DNA of 55,549 nucleotides, taken from assembly GCA_014801945.1 (NCBI GenBank), contig JAAVDF010000010.1, forward strand, positions 18,541 through 74,089. The letters are read 5' to 3'. Both the position numbers and the translations under genes were made by a program. Source of the stretch: Bacteroides sp. GTDB taxonomy: Bacteria > Bacteroidota > Bacteroidia > Bacteroidales > Muribaculaceae. Numbering within the stretch: position 1 is the first letter of the stretch; every line of letters begins with the position of its first letter. The notes under the pieces were generated by a model. The model was given only the letters and a program-made list of their open reading frames with translations, did no database searches and had not been told where the DNA came from. Below are positions 1-9,251 of the stretch, one piece after another.

Positions 1-57
1 TTGACGAATAATATTCTGGTAATCAATATTTAAAATTAAGAAATATAGATTGCATTT

Positions 58-468
58 ATGACTGGAGCATTGATCATACTTGCGGTGACTGTGCTGGCAG
101 GGATTATTCTCCGCCTCACCCATCGTCCGGATGACAGGAAGGACAAAGCCGATGACCGGCAGGAAACTTCCGATACTGAAGCGGAAGTGTGCTGCGGTCT
201 TCACGCTGTTTGTGAGAAAGGTCTTAGTCCAGATGGAAAGGCTGTCTATTTTGACGATGAGGAACTTGACCGCTTTGCCGGACGCCGTCCCGATGAGTAT
301 TCTCCGGAAGAGATCGAGGAGTTCCGTGAAGTGCTCTATACACTTCTTCCGGCCGATGTCTATCCTTGGGGATTCTCGCTCACACAGCGCAACGTGGCTC
401 TCCCGACGGTACTGCGTGATGAATGGGTGATGATGGCCGGAGAATCGGACGGCGCAAAGAGAGTGTGA
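58..468 (+). CDS. Small single-pass membrane/hypothetical protein upstream of the metal ABC permease
   Basis: ORF with N-terminal hydrophobic segment (LIILAVTVLAGIIL) and acidic remainder; same strand and 28 bp from the next gene. Confidence 0.7.
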   Translation: MTGALIILAVTVLAGIILRLTHRPDDRKDKADDRQETSDTEAEVCCGLHAVCEKGLSPDGKAVYFDDEELDRFAGRRPDEYSPEEIEEFREVLYTLLPADVYPWGFSLTQRNVALPTVLRDEWVMMAGESDGAKRV

Positions 469-496
469 ATGAAGAAATAATTGAATTGATTGTCCT

Positions 497-1300
497 GTGG
501 AAATATTCGGATACGATTTTTTTCGTAATGCCTTGATAGGCATGATCCTGCTGAGTGTCGCATCGGCAGTGATCGGAACATACATTGTCACCCGACGTCT
601 TGTGTCTATTTCAGGAGGTATCACCCATGCCTGTTTCGGAGGTCTGGGGTTAGGTTACTTTTTAGGATGGAATCCGATCATCATGGCTGCGGTGTTTGCG
701 GTAGCGTCCTCCTTGGGTGTCCAGTGGATGTCGAAGCGTCATCGTGTCCGCGAGGATTCGGCTATAGCCGTCATCTGGGCTTTGGGCATGGCTGTCGGAA
801 CATTGTTCATCTTTCTTACACCGGGCTATGTCCCCGAACTTAATGCCTTTCTGTTCGGAAACGTACTAACGATAACCAAGGCCGATCTGTGGGCATTCGG
901 TTCCTACACGGTCATTCTGCTTCTCTTTTTCGCATTTTTTTTCCGGAAGATAGTGATATGCGCGTTTGATCCGGATTTCGCTACCGTGCGTCATCTGCCG
1001 GTCGGATTCATAACCACCGTGATGACTGTGCTTGTTGCGGTCTGCATAGTGTTGACCATACGTCTTGTGGGCGTGATGCTGCTGATGTCCATGCTTGCGT
1101 TGCCCCAGATGGTGGCCGAGACTTTCTGTCACCGTTTCAAGACCATGATGTGGCTCTCCATAGCTGTTTCGACCGCATGTTGTGTCTGCGGATTGCTGCT
1201 CGGAGCGGTGATCGACGTGCCTTGCTCGGCACTCATCGTCCTTACGATGACCGGGGTCTATGTGGTAACGCGTCTGTATGCGTTCATGAAACAGAAGTGA
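497..1300 (+). CDS. Metal (zinc/manganese-type) ABC transporter permease, ZnuB/MntB family
   Basis: Multi-TM protein with ABC-3 family features (RRLVSISGGITHACFGGLGLGYFLG; RLVGVMLLMSMLALPQMVAETF); GTG start. Confidence 0.88.
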   Translation: MEIFGYDFFRNALIGMILLSVASAVIGTYIVTRRLVSISGGITHACFGGLGLGYFLGWNPIIMAAVFAVASSLGVQWMSKRHRVREDSAIAVIWALGMAVGTLFIFLTPGYVPELNAFLFGNVLTITKADLWAFGSYTVILLLFFAFFFRKIVICAFDPDFATVRHLPVGFITTVMTVLVAVCIVLTIRLVGVMLLMSMLALPQMVAETFCHRFKTMMWLSIAVSTACCVCGLLLGAVIDVPCSALIVLTMTGVYVVTRLYAFMKQK

Positions 1301-1417
1301 AAAAACCGATATAAAACGAGCCGTTTTTTACGGAAAATGCAGAATCGTCAGGAGGAGGCGCGCATAACTTTTTGAATGTGCCGATTGTTATTTATCATAT
1401 AGACAATAACTTCGGCT

Positions 1418-1678
1418 ATGAAAAAGAAACACACACTCCGCCTATTTCTCTCGCTTGGAGCGGGAGTGGCACTGTCAGGCTTGCTGAGCGGTTGCGCCGG
1501 CATGTGGCTTGGGACTGACACCGATCTGAACTTTACCCAGCCCGGCGGTTTCGGAATCGATATCGGTGTCGGTGGCCCTATCGGTCGTCCGACTCCTCCC
1601 CCGCCTCCCGGTGGTCCCGGCGGACCTCCTCCTGCCGGACCTGTGACTCCCGCTGGTCCTCCTCCGTTCGGATGGTAG
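1418..1678 (+). CDS. Small lipoprotein with Pro/Gly-rich C-terminus
   Basis: Signal peptide with lipobox LSGC; C-terminal PPPPPGGPGGPPPAGP. Confidence 0.75.
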   Translation: MKKKHTLRLFLSLGAGVALSGLLSGCAGMWLGTDTDLNFTQPGGFGIDIGVGGPIGRPTPPPPPGGPGGPPPAGPVTPAGPPPFGW

Positions 1679-1687
1679 CTGATAGTT

Positions 1688-1719
1688 TTGGTGGGGTTAC
1701 AGATTTTTCGTACTTTTGC
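1688..1719 (+). promoter_or_regulatory. Bacteroidetes-type promoter (-33 TTTG, 20-bp spacer, -7 TACTTTTG)
   Basis: TTTG at 1688-1691 and TACTTTTG at 1712-1719, 33 bp before the likely ATG at 1752. Confidence 0.65.
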
Positions 1720-1751
1720 CTTTGAATCAAAAGCCAATTATCTCAACACTT

Positions 1752-3806
1752 ATGTCCCAGTATTCCTATCTGCACATCGCCCTGCGCGGCGAGCTTGAGG
1801 GAGCTACACGAACCATCTATGCCTATCCTGCCGCAGGCAGTGAGATTGATCCGCGCTGGAACTCAACTATGGTTGAACCGGGTGCGGCTATCAGACGTTT
1901 CCTGAACACTTCGGAATGTTATATACTTCAGTCGTCGCCCCGTGGCCATTATTTCTCTCTGATAACCCGCAATACGCTTAATCCTGATGCGGGCTACATG
2001 ATGATATCCATTCTCCTGAACAACGGTTGCGCCCTTACGGGACGCCAGTTGATCGGAGTGTTCAACAATATCAAAAAGACACTTGCCGATGAGGGATCGC
2101 TCACCGACGAGGCTGTCGAGGACGCTCTCAAGGATGCGGATGTGCCTGAAGAACCAATGATGCTTGAGGCTTGGATGTATCATGCACCGGAGGAGGATAT
2201 ACGCATGGAAGAGGCGGCTTACCGTACCTATATTTCGCAGCAGGAACTGGAATCCATCTTCTCGTTCCCTTGCCAGCCGGATTACGGTAAGTACAGATGT
2301 ATCATCGTGATTTCCGCTACGGCTTCCCTGCGTCCCGGAGTGAGGATGCCGCGTATCACCGCCCCTATCCGCAAACTCTATTCCGTGGTCTGTCCGGAGG
2401 GTGTGACCACTTCCGATAAGCAGGCTTACGAGGGTGAACGCCTTGAAATCATGTATGAGAAGGATGGTTTCCGCAAGCATAAGGAGAATGTGATTGTCGG
2501 AACACCTTCAGCCTACATAAAGTATGAGGGTTCGACGATGCAGGTAAGGACTGCAGTGCAGACCGGTATCCGTTTCGAACGCCGCATTCCTTTCAAGGTA
2601 GTTTCGGCCAAGGGGGGTGCTGTCAATGGCTATACCATTACCCTCAACGGACGGCAGGTCAATACGATGGTGCCGTATATCGAGTTTTATGAGAAGGATC
2701 TGAAGCCGGGAAGCGAGGTTGATCTCGTGGTGCGCTCAAATAATTTCCGTTCGCTTAAACTTAAAAAGGCTGCTGAGGAGATGCTCGTTACGGAGGAGCT
2801 TGAACTGGTGATGCAGCCTGTGGAACAGGGAATCACCCTGCGTCTGGACTTCGGTGACGGACGTGTGTTCGAGCAGCAGATATCGATTGAAAAGAACACT
2901 CCGGAATATAACCGTCTGCATTCTGGCAATTTCCATGGCTTCCGGGCCATGCGTCAGATTGCCGATGATGACAGCGAGGTCTATAACGTTGATGTCCGGG
3001 CTAACGGATCGGCCGTCGGAAATGACCGTAAGCAGCCGTCGGACAGTGATGAACCTAAGCAGGAGACTGTCAGCAAAGCACCTGTCTTTGAGAATATCTC
3101 TGATGAAGTTGCGGATGAACGTCCGAAGATCGACGCGACTCTTCCGACTACTGAGATAATCGAGGATAATACGGATGATAAAGATCCTGCCGATACACGT
3201 GAGAGCCGTATTCCCAGCTATTCCGAATATAATCCTGATGAGGATGATGAGGATGATTCTGACGGCCGTGCCGAAAGTGGGCAGGATCGCCGTAAGTCAT
3301 GGCTGTGGATCGGTCTGGGTGTGATTCTTGTGATCATTGCCGGCGTGATTTTCATTCCTCAGTATCTCGGTCCGTCGGATGAGGAGACTCCTGCCGAGGA
3401 AATCGAGGCCGAGGAAGCCGGCACACAGACTCCTGTAACCGTGGCCGCTATGACCCCTGAAGAGACCGAGGACGTCAATTATATGAACTCTTATCCTGTA
3501 TGGGAAGTTGCGAAGCTGAGGAGTCCGATGGCACATAGCCTTGTGAAGGCTATTACGGACGGTGATATTGATGCGGTGGTCAACAATGACTACTTCTCAG
3601 TTCCCGGACGTGCCACTAATGATAAGGCGATACTTTTCGCTGATCTGATGTGGCGTGCCAAAGGATCTTATAGCGAGTCGAGCAACCGCCGTGTGATGCG
3701 TTCGGCCATAAAGAACGGACAGCTGAATCTCAAGGAGTTTTCTGACAATCTTGCCAAACGCCGTCCTGCCGAAAGGGAAAATTCCGCTCCCCGCCCCACA
3801 AAGTGA
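1752..3806 (+). CDS. Large hypothetical protein: cytoplasmic N-terminus, acidic linker, single TM helix, C-terminal tail
   Basis: ORF track gives 1716 but the -7 box covers that start; ATG at 1752 (MSQYSYLHIALRG) fits better. TM SWLWIGLGVILVIIAGVIFIPQYL near the C-terminus; no signal peptide. Confidence 0.85.
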   Translation: MSQYSYLHIALRGELEGATRTIYAYPAAGSEIDPRWNSTMVEPGAAIRRFLNTSECYILQSSPRGHYFSLITRNTLNPDAGYMMISILLNNGCALTGRQLIGVFNNIKKTLADEGSLTDEAVEDALKDADVPEEPMMLEAWMYHAPEEDIRMEEAAYRTYISQQELESIFSFPCQPDYGKYRCIIVISATASLRPGVRMPRITAPIRKLYSVVCPEGVTTSDKQAYEGERLEIMYEKDGFRKHKENVIVGTPSAYIKYEGSTMQVRTAVQTGIRFERRIPFKVVSAKGGAVNGYTITLNGRQVNTMVPYIEFYEKDLKPGSEVDLVVRSNNFRSLKLKKAAEEMLVTEELELVMQPVEQGITLRLDFGDGRVFEQQISIEKNTPEYNRLHSGNFHGFRAMRQIADDDSEVYNVDVRANGSAVGNDRKQPSDSDEPKQETVSKAPVFENISDEVADERPKIDATLPTTEIIEDNTDDKDPADTRESRIPSYSEYNPDEDDEDDSDGRAESGQDRRKSWLWIGLGVILVIIAGVIFIPQYLGPSDEETPAEEIEAEEAGTQTPVTVAAMTPEETEDVNYMNSYPVWEVAKLRSPMAHSLVKAITDGDIDAVVNNDYFSVPGRATNDKAILFADLMWRAKGSYSESSNRRVMRSAIKNGQLNLKEFSDNLAKRRPAERENSAPRPTK

Positions 3807-3916
3807 TGCGAGCAAGAGGGTGTTTCATAACCAATGTTAAACCTTTCACGTTGGATTAAGTCAAACAAATTATAATCATATTACTCAATCTCTAATTTAA
3901 CCGACATTATTTAATC

Positions 3917-4777
3917 ATGAGACTACGCTCATTGACAATCGCAGCTGTTGCAGCTATGTTGGGCCTCACCGGATGTGTGAGCAACAAGAAATATGTGGCT
4001 CTTCAGGCAGAACACGAGTCGCTGCAGAAGCAGTACAATGCCTCGCAGGTAGAGCTTGCCGAGACCCGTGCCAACGGAAAGAGTCTTGAGACCCTTCTCG
4101 CACAGGCAAGGGCAAACAACGAGGAGTTGAAGCGCAGTCACGCTGCTCTCCAGAAATCGCTTGACAACAGTATCAATCAGAATACTCAGGGTAACGCCAA
4201 CATCTCCAAGCTTGTTGACGAGATCAACGCTTCGAACCGTTATATCAAGCAGCTTGTCGAGGCCAAGTCCAAGTCTGATTCACTTAACCTTGCCCTCACT
4301 ACCCGTCTGACCCGCTCACTGGATGCAAGCGAGATGGATGAGGTGAATGTGAAGGTGCTCAAGGGAGTTGTCTATATCTCGCTCGCTGACAATATGCTCT
4401 TCAAATCCGGTAGCTATGACGTCAACGAACGCGCCATGGAGACTCTCGGCAAGATCGCCAAGATCATCAAGGATTACCGTGACTATGACGTGCTTGTGGA
4501 AGGTAATACTGATCCTGTGCCCATCAACCGCACGAATATCCGCAATAACTGGGATCTCAGCGCACTCCGTGCAAGCTCCATCGTGCAGGTGCTCCAGAAT
4601 GATTTCGGCATTGATCCTTCCCGCCTCACCGCTGCTGGACGCGGCGAATTCAATCCTATCGCCGACAATACGACAGAAGTCGGCCGTCAGCGCAACCGCC
4701 GTACAGAGATCATCATTACTCCCAAGCTTGATCAGTTCCTTGATCTCATTGACAAAGCTCCTGAAACTCAGGAATAA
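3917..4777 (+). CDS. OmpA-family peptidoglycan-binding lipoprotein with coiled coil
   Basis: Lipobox LTGC, coiled-coil middle, OmpA C-terminal motif (VEGNTDPVPINRTNIRNNWDLSALRASSIVQVL...RLTAAGRGEFNPIADNTTEVGRQRNRRTEIII). Confidence 0.93.
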   Translation: MRLRSLTIAAVAAMLGLTGCVSNKKYVALQAEHESLQKQYNASQVELAETRANGKSLETLLAQARANNEELKRSHAALQKSLDNSINQNTQGNANISKLVDEINASNRYIKQLVEAKSKSDSLNLALTTRLTRSLDASEMDEVNVKVLKGVVYISLADNMLFKSGSYDVNERAMETLGKIAKIIKDYRDYDVLVEGNTDPVPINRTNIRNNWDLSALRASSIVQVLQNDFGIDPSRLTAAGRGEFNPIADNTTEVGRQRNRRTEIIITPKLDQFLDLIDKAPETQE

Positions 4778-4826
4778 ATCCATTTGCTGATGGTTTCCCT
4801 GTCAGATTACTGACATCACCCCCCAT

Positions 4827-4880
4827 AAAAGCAACAGGCTTTATCATCTACGTGAAAGGATGATAAAGCCTGTTGCTTTT
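4827..4880. terminator. Bidirectional Rho-independent terminator
   Basis: 22-bp perfect stem AAAAGCAACAGGCTTTATCATC / GATGATAAAGCCTGTTGCTTTT between convergent genes. Confidence 0.9.
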
Positions 4881-4921
4881 AGTCAGCTATAATGTATATA
4901 TGTAGATTGGATGAATATCAT

Positions 4922-5518
4922 TTACTGATTTCTCTCGCCGTAGCCGTCGGGACGGAGATCGATGACGGTTATATTGGGGTCCATCTTTGAAAACAGACGG
5001 GAGAGAGTTGAAATGGCTGATGCGCGTGCGCGCTTGACATAGCCCTTGGAGTAGAATGATTTCTTATAGCGTGCGGCCATACGTTTCTTGATCGCATTCT
5101 CCTCTGCGGCAGTAAGTTTGCGCAGACCGAGCAAGCTGCTGTCCCATGTGTCGATAACCTCGTAGGCATTGTCTGAGGTCGATTCATAAATATCGATTTC
5201 CTCTGGAGGAAGGATCACGAATACGGAATCGTTGCGCAGCTGATAGTCAAGGCGTTCGAGGTCGAAGCGAATATAGCCGTTGACAGTGCTTTTGGCAAAA
5301 ATCCACTTTCCGTTTATCGAATCCTTGAATGCGATGTCATCGCGTACCTCAAGGGAGCAAAGCTTCACCATTTCCTTTATTTCAGACAGTTTTGTCTCGG
5401 AAAATGACATGTTGGTCGAAGCCGAAGTGCTGCGCCATAGCAACAGACCGACACAAGCTATACTGGCGGCAAGCATGACAATTCCTGCCAGATGCATACC
5501 TATAAATTTCTTGAACAT
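4922..5518 (-). CDS. DUF4230-like membrane-anchored protein
   Basis: N-terminal TM and DUF4230-like body (VNGYIRFDLERLDYQLRNDSVFVILPPEEI); paralog of 5554..6141. Confidence 0.75.
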   Translation of the reverse strand: MFKKFIGMHLAGIVMLAASIACVGLLLWRSTSASTNMSFSETKLSEIKEMVKLCSLEVRDDIAFKDSINGKWIFAKSTVNGYIRFDLERLDYQLRNDSVFVILPPEEIDIYESTSDNAYEVIDTWDSSLLGLRKLTAAEENAIKKRMAARYKKSFYSKGYVKRARASAISTLSRLFSKMDPNITVIDLRPDGYGERNQ

Positions 5519-5553
5519 AATTGGGATTAGTGTGATTTGAGAGGTATCGTTAT

Positions 5554-6141
5554 TTATTGGAATGAGATCTCGCTGTCATAGCCATAGCTATGCAGGAGGA
5601 TGGTGAAAAAGCCACGGGCTTTGGCCTGTGCTTCCTTGACGAGCAGTGAACGGTATTCGGCATTACCCTCCACATCCTTTTTGAGAGCCTTGCTCATCTT
5701 GTCTTTAAGCATGGCGCGTTCCTTGGCTGTGATTTCTGACCGCAGCAGACTGACGCGGTAATGCTCCTCCTTTACACCGAGATCGCGGCCAATATAACGG
5801 GTCTGGACCGGAGGAAGTGTGAGTTTGACCAACTTACGTTTTTCATCGACCTCCACATCCTGATCGCGGAGCTGCCCTAAGTCAATGTAGGCCTCAATAT
5901 AGGTCTGGAAGGAATATGCGGCAATGCGGTCACCCACTTTCAGATTATTGACAAGAGCGTCGATACCTTTTGCCCCCTCATCGCTGATAGTGCCGACCTT
6001 GTTGAGCGACATCTCTGTCAATACAAGTTTCTGCACATCCTGAAGCTCATGAAACACGTTGATTTCCTGTTTCTTCTGACATGATACGGTCAGTGTCAGC
6101 CCCATCACAGCACAAAGTATAAATTTCAGTGTGTCATACAT
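5554..6141 (-). CDS. DUF4230-like lipoprotein
   Basis: Lipobox LTVSC; body resembles the neighbouring gene (YIEAYIDLGQL...VKLTLPPVQ). Confidence 0.75.
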   Translation of the reverse strand: MYDTLKFILCAVMGLTLTVSCQKKQEINVFHELQDVQKLVLTEMSLNKVGTISDEGAKGIDALVNNLKVGDRIAAYSFQTYIEAYIDLGQLRDQDVEVDEKRKLVKLTLPPVQTRYIGRDLGVKEEHYRVSLLRSEITAKERAMLKDKMSKALKKDVEGNAEYRSLLVKEAQAKARGFFTILLHSYGYDSEISFQ

Positions 6142-6196
6142 AGTTAAACTGATGCATTTTAGGAGAGTTAGTAATTATTTGCATGATCTCACTTCA

Positions 6197-6204
6197 CAAA
6201 AATA
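6197..6204 (-). promoter_or_regulatory. Candidate -7 box (TATTTTTG on minus strand) for the DUF4230 pair
   Basis: CAAAAATA on plus strand, upstream of the 6141 start; no clear -33 at the expected spacing. Confidence 0.4.
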
Positions 6205-6425
6205 CGAAATAAAATCATATTTCATCCGTAACCAATTATCTGAAGCAGAGATTTTAGACTTTTTTATAAGACTTTTTCATTCTCAAATGGTTTAAAATCG
6301 AAGGAAAATATACATAATCTACCCCCAAAATGAGTCAATCTGAATCAGTAAACCTATAAAACCAAGTCAACTTTTTTCAGGAACGGCCACTATATTTTAA
6401 GCTCATGGATAGGGCGGTGATTTTG

Positions 6426-6457
6426 TTTGGAAAAGTGGGAAATTGTGTGTAAATTTG
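6426..6457 (+). promoter_or_regulatory. Bacteroidetes-type promoter for dnaX
   Basis: TTTG 6426-6429, 20-bp spacer, TAAATTTG 6450-6457; ATG begins at 6463. Confidence 0.65.
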
Positions 6458-6462
6458 TGGAT

Positions 6463-8394
6463 ATGGAAAACTATATTGTCTCGGCAAGAAAATATCGTCC
6501 GGCGACGTTTGACAGCGTGGTCGGTCAGAAAGCTCTAACCGCCACCTTGAAGAATGCCATTGCCACCCACCGGTTGGCCCACAGTTATCTTTTCTGTGGT
6601 TCGCGTGGTGTGGGAAAGACTTCGTGTGCGCGTATCTTCGCCAAGACAATCAACTGTTCAAATCCTACGCCTGAAGGCGAGGCATGCAATCAGTGTGACA
6701 GCTGCCGTGCGTTCAACGAGGGCAATTCGCTTAATATAATCGAGCTTGACGCTGCCTCAAACAACGGCGTGGATGATATACGCCAGCTTGTGGAGCAGGT
6801 GCAGATTCCGCCGTCGCAGGGTGCTTACCGCGTGTTTATCGTCGATGAGGTCCACATGCTGTCGCCGGCTGCCTTCAATGCTTTCCTAAAGACTCTTGAA
6901 GAGCCGCCGTCCTACGTGATCTTTATCCTTGCCACGACCGAGAAGCATAAGATCATACCCACGATTCTCTCGCGCTGTCAGATTTATGATTTCAAGCGTA
7001 TTACGGTCAGGGATATGATTGATCATCTCGCGTATGTGGCCTCGCAGGAGGGCATGACGGCTGATCCTGCCGCGCTCAATGTAATTGCCCGCAAGGCTGA
7101 CGGAGCTATGCGCGACGCACTTTCGATATTTGATCAGGTTGCGGCCTCGTCGCGCGGAAATATCACGTATCAGAGTGCCATAGAGAATCTCAATGTGCTT
7201 GATTATAATTATTATAACAAGCTCCTTGATTGTTTTCTAAACGGGAAGGTGCTCGACACATGGCTGATATATAAGGAGATCCGTGACCGTGGATTTGACT
7301 CGCATTTCTTCATAAACGGACTTGCCGATTATATGCGTGATCTGATGGTCGCGCGTGATCCATCGACAATGGTCCTGCTCGAAGCCGACGATGAGGCAAG
7401 GAAGGCAATGGCTGCTACAGCAGCCAAATGTCCGCCTGAGTTCATCTATAAGGCTATGAACCTTTGCAATGAGGCAGACCTGAATTACCGCGCGGCTTCC
7501 AACAAGCAGTTCCTTATAGAGCTGACATTGGCAAAAATATGCCAATTGTTAAGCCCCTCTCCCGATAACAGTGGCGCAGGCGAGGGGCAGTTACAGAAGA
7601 TACAGTCCGCCACTTCACAGCCGCAGGCCAGACCGGCTGCTACAACGCACCCCGCAGCGAATCATCAGCAGACGGTCTCACAGCACCCCGCACAAACTGC
7701 TCCCGTTGCGACTCCAAATGTCCATAATGCTGCTTCACAACAGCCGGTATCAGCTCCGCAACCACGATCCGGCATGGTGACTCATGGTGGCGGGCAAACC
7801 GGTCAGAATCATCCCTCAACATATCCTCCGGCCACTCAGCAAGCCCCGACAGTAGCGGCTTCCCCTTCTGCATCTTACGGTGCAGTAGCCGGCACACCTC
7901 CGCCACCTTCACAGTCGGCGACAAAGCGTCCGCTTAAACGACCGACATCCACATTTTCCATCAACCCGGCCAAGGCTTCAGGCCAGAACGCTGCACAGAC
8001 ATCGGCATCCGCTACGGTGCAAGAACTGCGCAACGGTCTCTATTCGCGTGAACAGCTCAACAAAGTATGGCAGGATTTCATCAAGGCGCATCCTACAGAG
8101 CATATACTCATAAATACCATGCGTGCGTCTTTTCCCGCTCCGGTTGAGGGACATAACTACAAGATGATGGTGGAAAATGACATGCAGCTCAACGTGATAG
8201 ACCAAGTGACCCCGTCACTGCTTAAATTTATCCGTGACGCGCTTGAAAATGACCATTTCACGCTCACTGTCGAACTGAATCAAGGAGCGGCATCTCCGCA
8301 TACATGGAACGAGCGCGATGTACTTAAACACATGGTGGAAAATATTCCGGCTCTGCGTGGATTTATCGATGATCTTGGCCTGACTTTAGGCTGA
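6463..8394 (+). CDS. dnaX: DNA polymerase III subunit gamma/tau
   Basis: MENYIVSARKYRPATFDSVVGQ, Walker A GSRGVGKTSCARIFAK, Cys cluster CSNPTPEGEACNQCDSC, Walker B VFIVDEVHML, SRCQ sensor; ORF track start 6427 is a TTG inside the promoter. Confidence 0.96.
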   Translation: MENYIVSARKYRPATFDSVVGQKALTATLKNAIATHRLAHSYLFCGSRGVGKTSCARIFAKTINCSNPTPEGEACNQCDSCRAFNEGNSLNIIELDAASNNGVDDIRQLVEQVQIPPSQGAYRVFIVDEVHMLSPAAFNAFLKTLEEPPSYVIFILATTEKHKIIPTILSRCQIYDFKRITVRDMIDHLAYVASQEGMTADPAALNVIARKADGAMRDALSIFDQVAASSRGNITYQSAIENLNVLDYNYYNKLLDCFLNGKVLDTWLIYKEIRDRGFDSHFFINGLADYMRDLMVARDPSTMVLLEADDEARKAMAATAAKCPPEFIYKAMNLCNEADLNYRAASNKQFLIELTLAKICQLLSPSPDNSGAGEGQLQKIQSATSQPQARPAATTHPAANHQQTVSQHPAQTAPVATPNVHNAASQQPVSAPQPRSGMVTHGGGQTGQNHPSTYPPATQQAPTVAASPSASYGAVAGTPPPPSQSATKRPLKRPTSTFSINPAKASGQNAAQTSASATVQELRNGLYSREQLNKVWQDFIKAHPTEHILINTMRASFPAPVEGHNYKMMVENDMQLNVIDQVTPSLLKFIRDALENDHFTLTVELNQGAASPHTWNERDVLKHMVENIPALRGFIDDLGLTLG

Positions 8395-8435
8395 TCACAT
8401 ACCGACCTCCGGATTAACTTGACATACTTTTATTT

Positions 8436-9104
8436 ATGGATTACAATATCATACGTGAGCGTCATTCAGTGCGCTCATATACTAACGTACCGTTAAGCTC
8501 CGGAGAGATAACGCAACTTAACGAAGCAATCGACGCCTACAACTCGGAGGGAGGGCTTCATCTGCAGCTCGTCACTGACGAACCGGATGCCTTCGGGAAG
8601 TCCATAATGGCACGTTACGGTAAGTTTGAGAACGTCCGTAACTATGTCTGCATGATCGGTCCGAAAGGTGACGATACGGAAGAAAGGATAGGTTATTATG
8701 GAGAAGCATTCGTCCTGCTCGCGCAGGAATTGGGGCTCAACACCTGCTGGGTCGGCATGACCTTCAGCAAAGGTAGGATTCCGGCAGAAATAGGGGAGGG
8801 GGAGAAACTTTATGCGGTCATTGCGGTCGGCCACGGTACCACGCAAGGTTCAACACACCGGATCAAGTCTCCGGAGCAGATCTGTCGGGATATTGAAGCA
8901 GCTCCAGAGTGGTTCAGGCTTGGAATCGACTGTGCGCTTCTTGCACCTACGGCAGTCAATCAGCAGAAATTCCATTTTAAATGGTTGGGAGAGAATCGCG
9001 TCTCAGCCTCAACTTCATGGGGATTCTATACGAAGATAGATCTCGGTATAGCCAAACTTCATTTTGAACTGGGTTCACGGCCTACGGTCGTGGAATGGGT
9101 GTAG
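8436..9104 (+). CDS. Nitroreductase family protein
   Basis: N-terminal IIRERHSVRSYTNVPLS and the fold sequence GEAFVLLAQELGLNTCWVG. Confidence 0.85.
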   Translation: MDYNIIRERHSVRSYTNVPLSSGEITQLNEAIDAYNSEGGLHLQLVTDEPDAFGKSIMARYGKFENVRNYVCMIGPKGDDTEERIGYYGEAFVLLAQELGLNTCWVGMTFSKGRIPAEIGEGEKLYAVIAVGHGTTQGSTHRIKSPEQICRDIEAAPEWFRLGIDCALLAPTAVNQQKFHFKWLGENRVSASTSWGFYTKIDLGIAKLHFELGSRPTVVEWV

Positions 9105-9176
9105 CCAGATGTCGGTTACAGACGAATGGCTGCCGTAAGGGTATATGGTAAAATAGAAGAGAATTAAATATCTTAT

Positions 9177-9229
9177 AATAAATAGAATCGGGTCATCCAT
9201 TTTATGTGGATGACCCGATTCTATTTATT
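9177..9229. terminator. Bidirectional terminator
   Basis: About 23-bp stem AATAAATAGAATCGGGTCATCCA-type arms around TTTTATG, between convergent genes. Confidence 0.85.
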
Positions 9230-9251
9230 GGAGTGTCTCTATGAGAAAGAC

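Noticed and set aside
1348-1737. Gly/Pro-rich antisense ORF
   Set aside because: Mirror of the lipoprotein's GC-rich Pro/Gly tail; the plus-strand ORF has a signal peptide and lipobox
7500-7560. Possible programmed frameshift site in dnaX (run of A in TGGCAAAAATATGCC)
   Set aside because: Not an A-AAA-AAG type heptamer and no obvious downstream structure; the frame runs through to a full tau-like product
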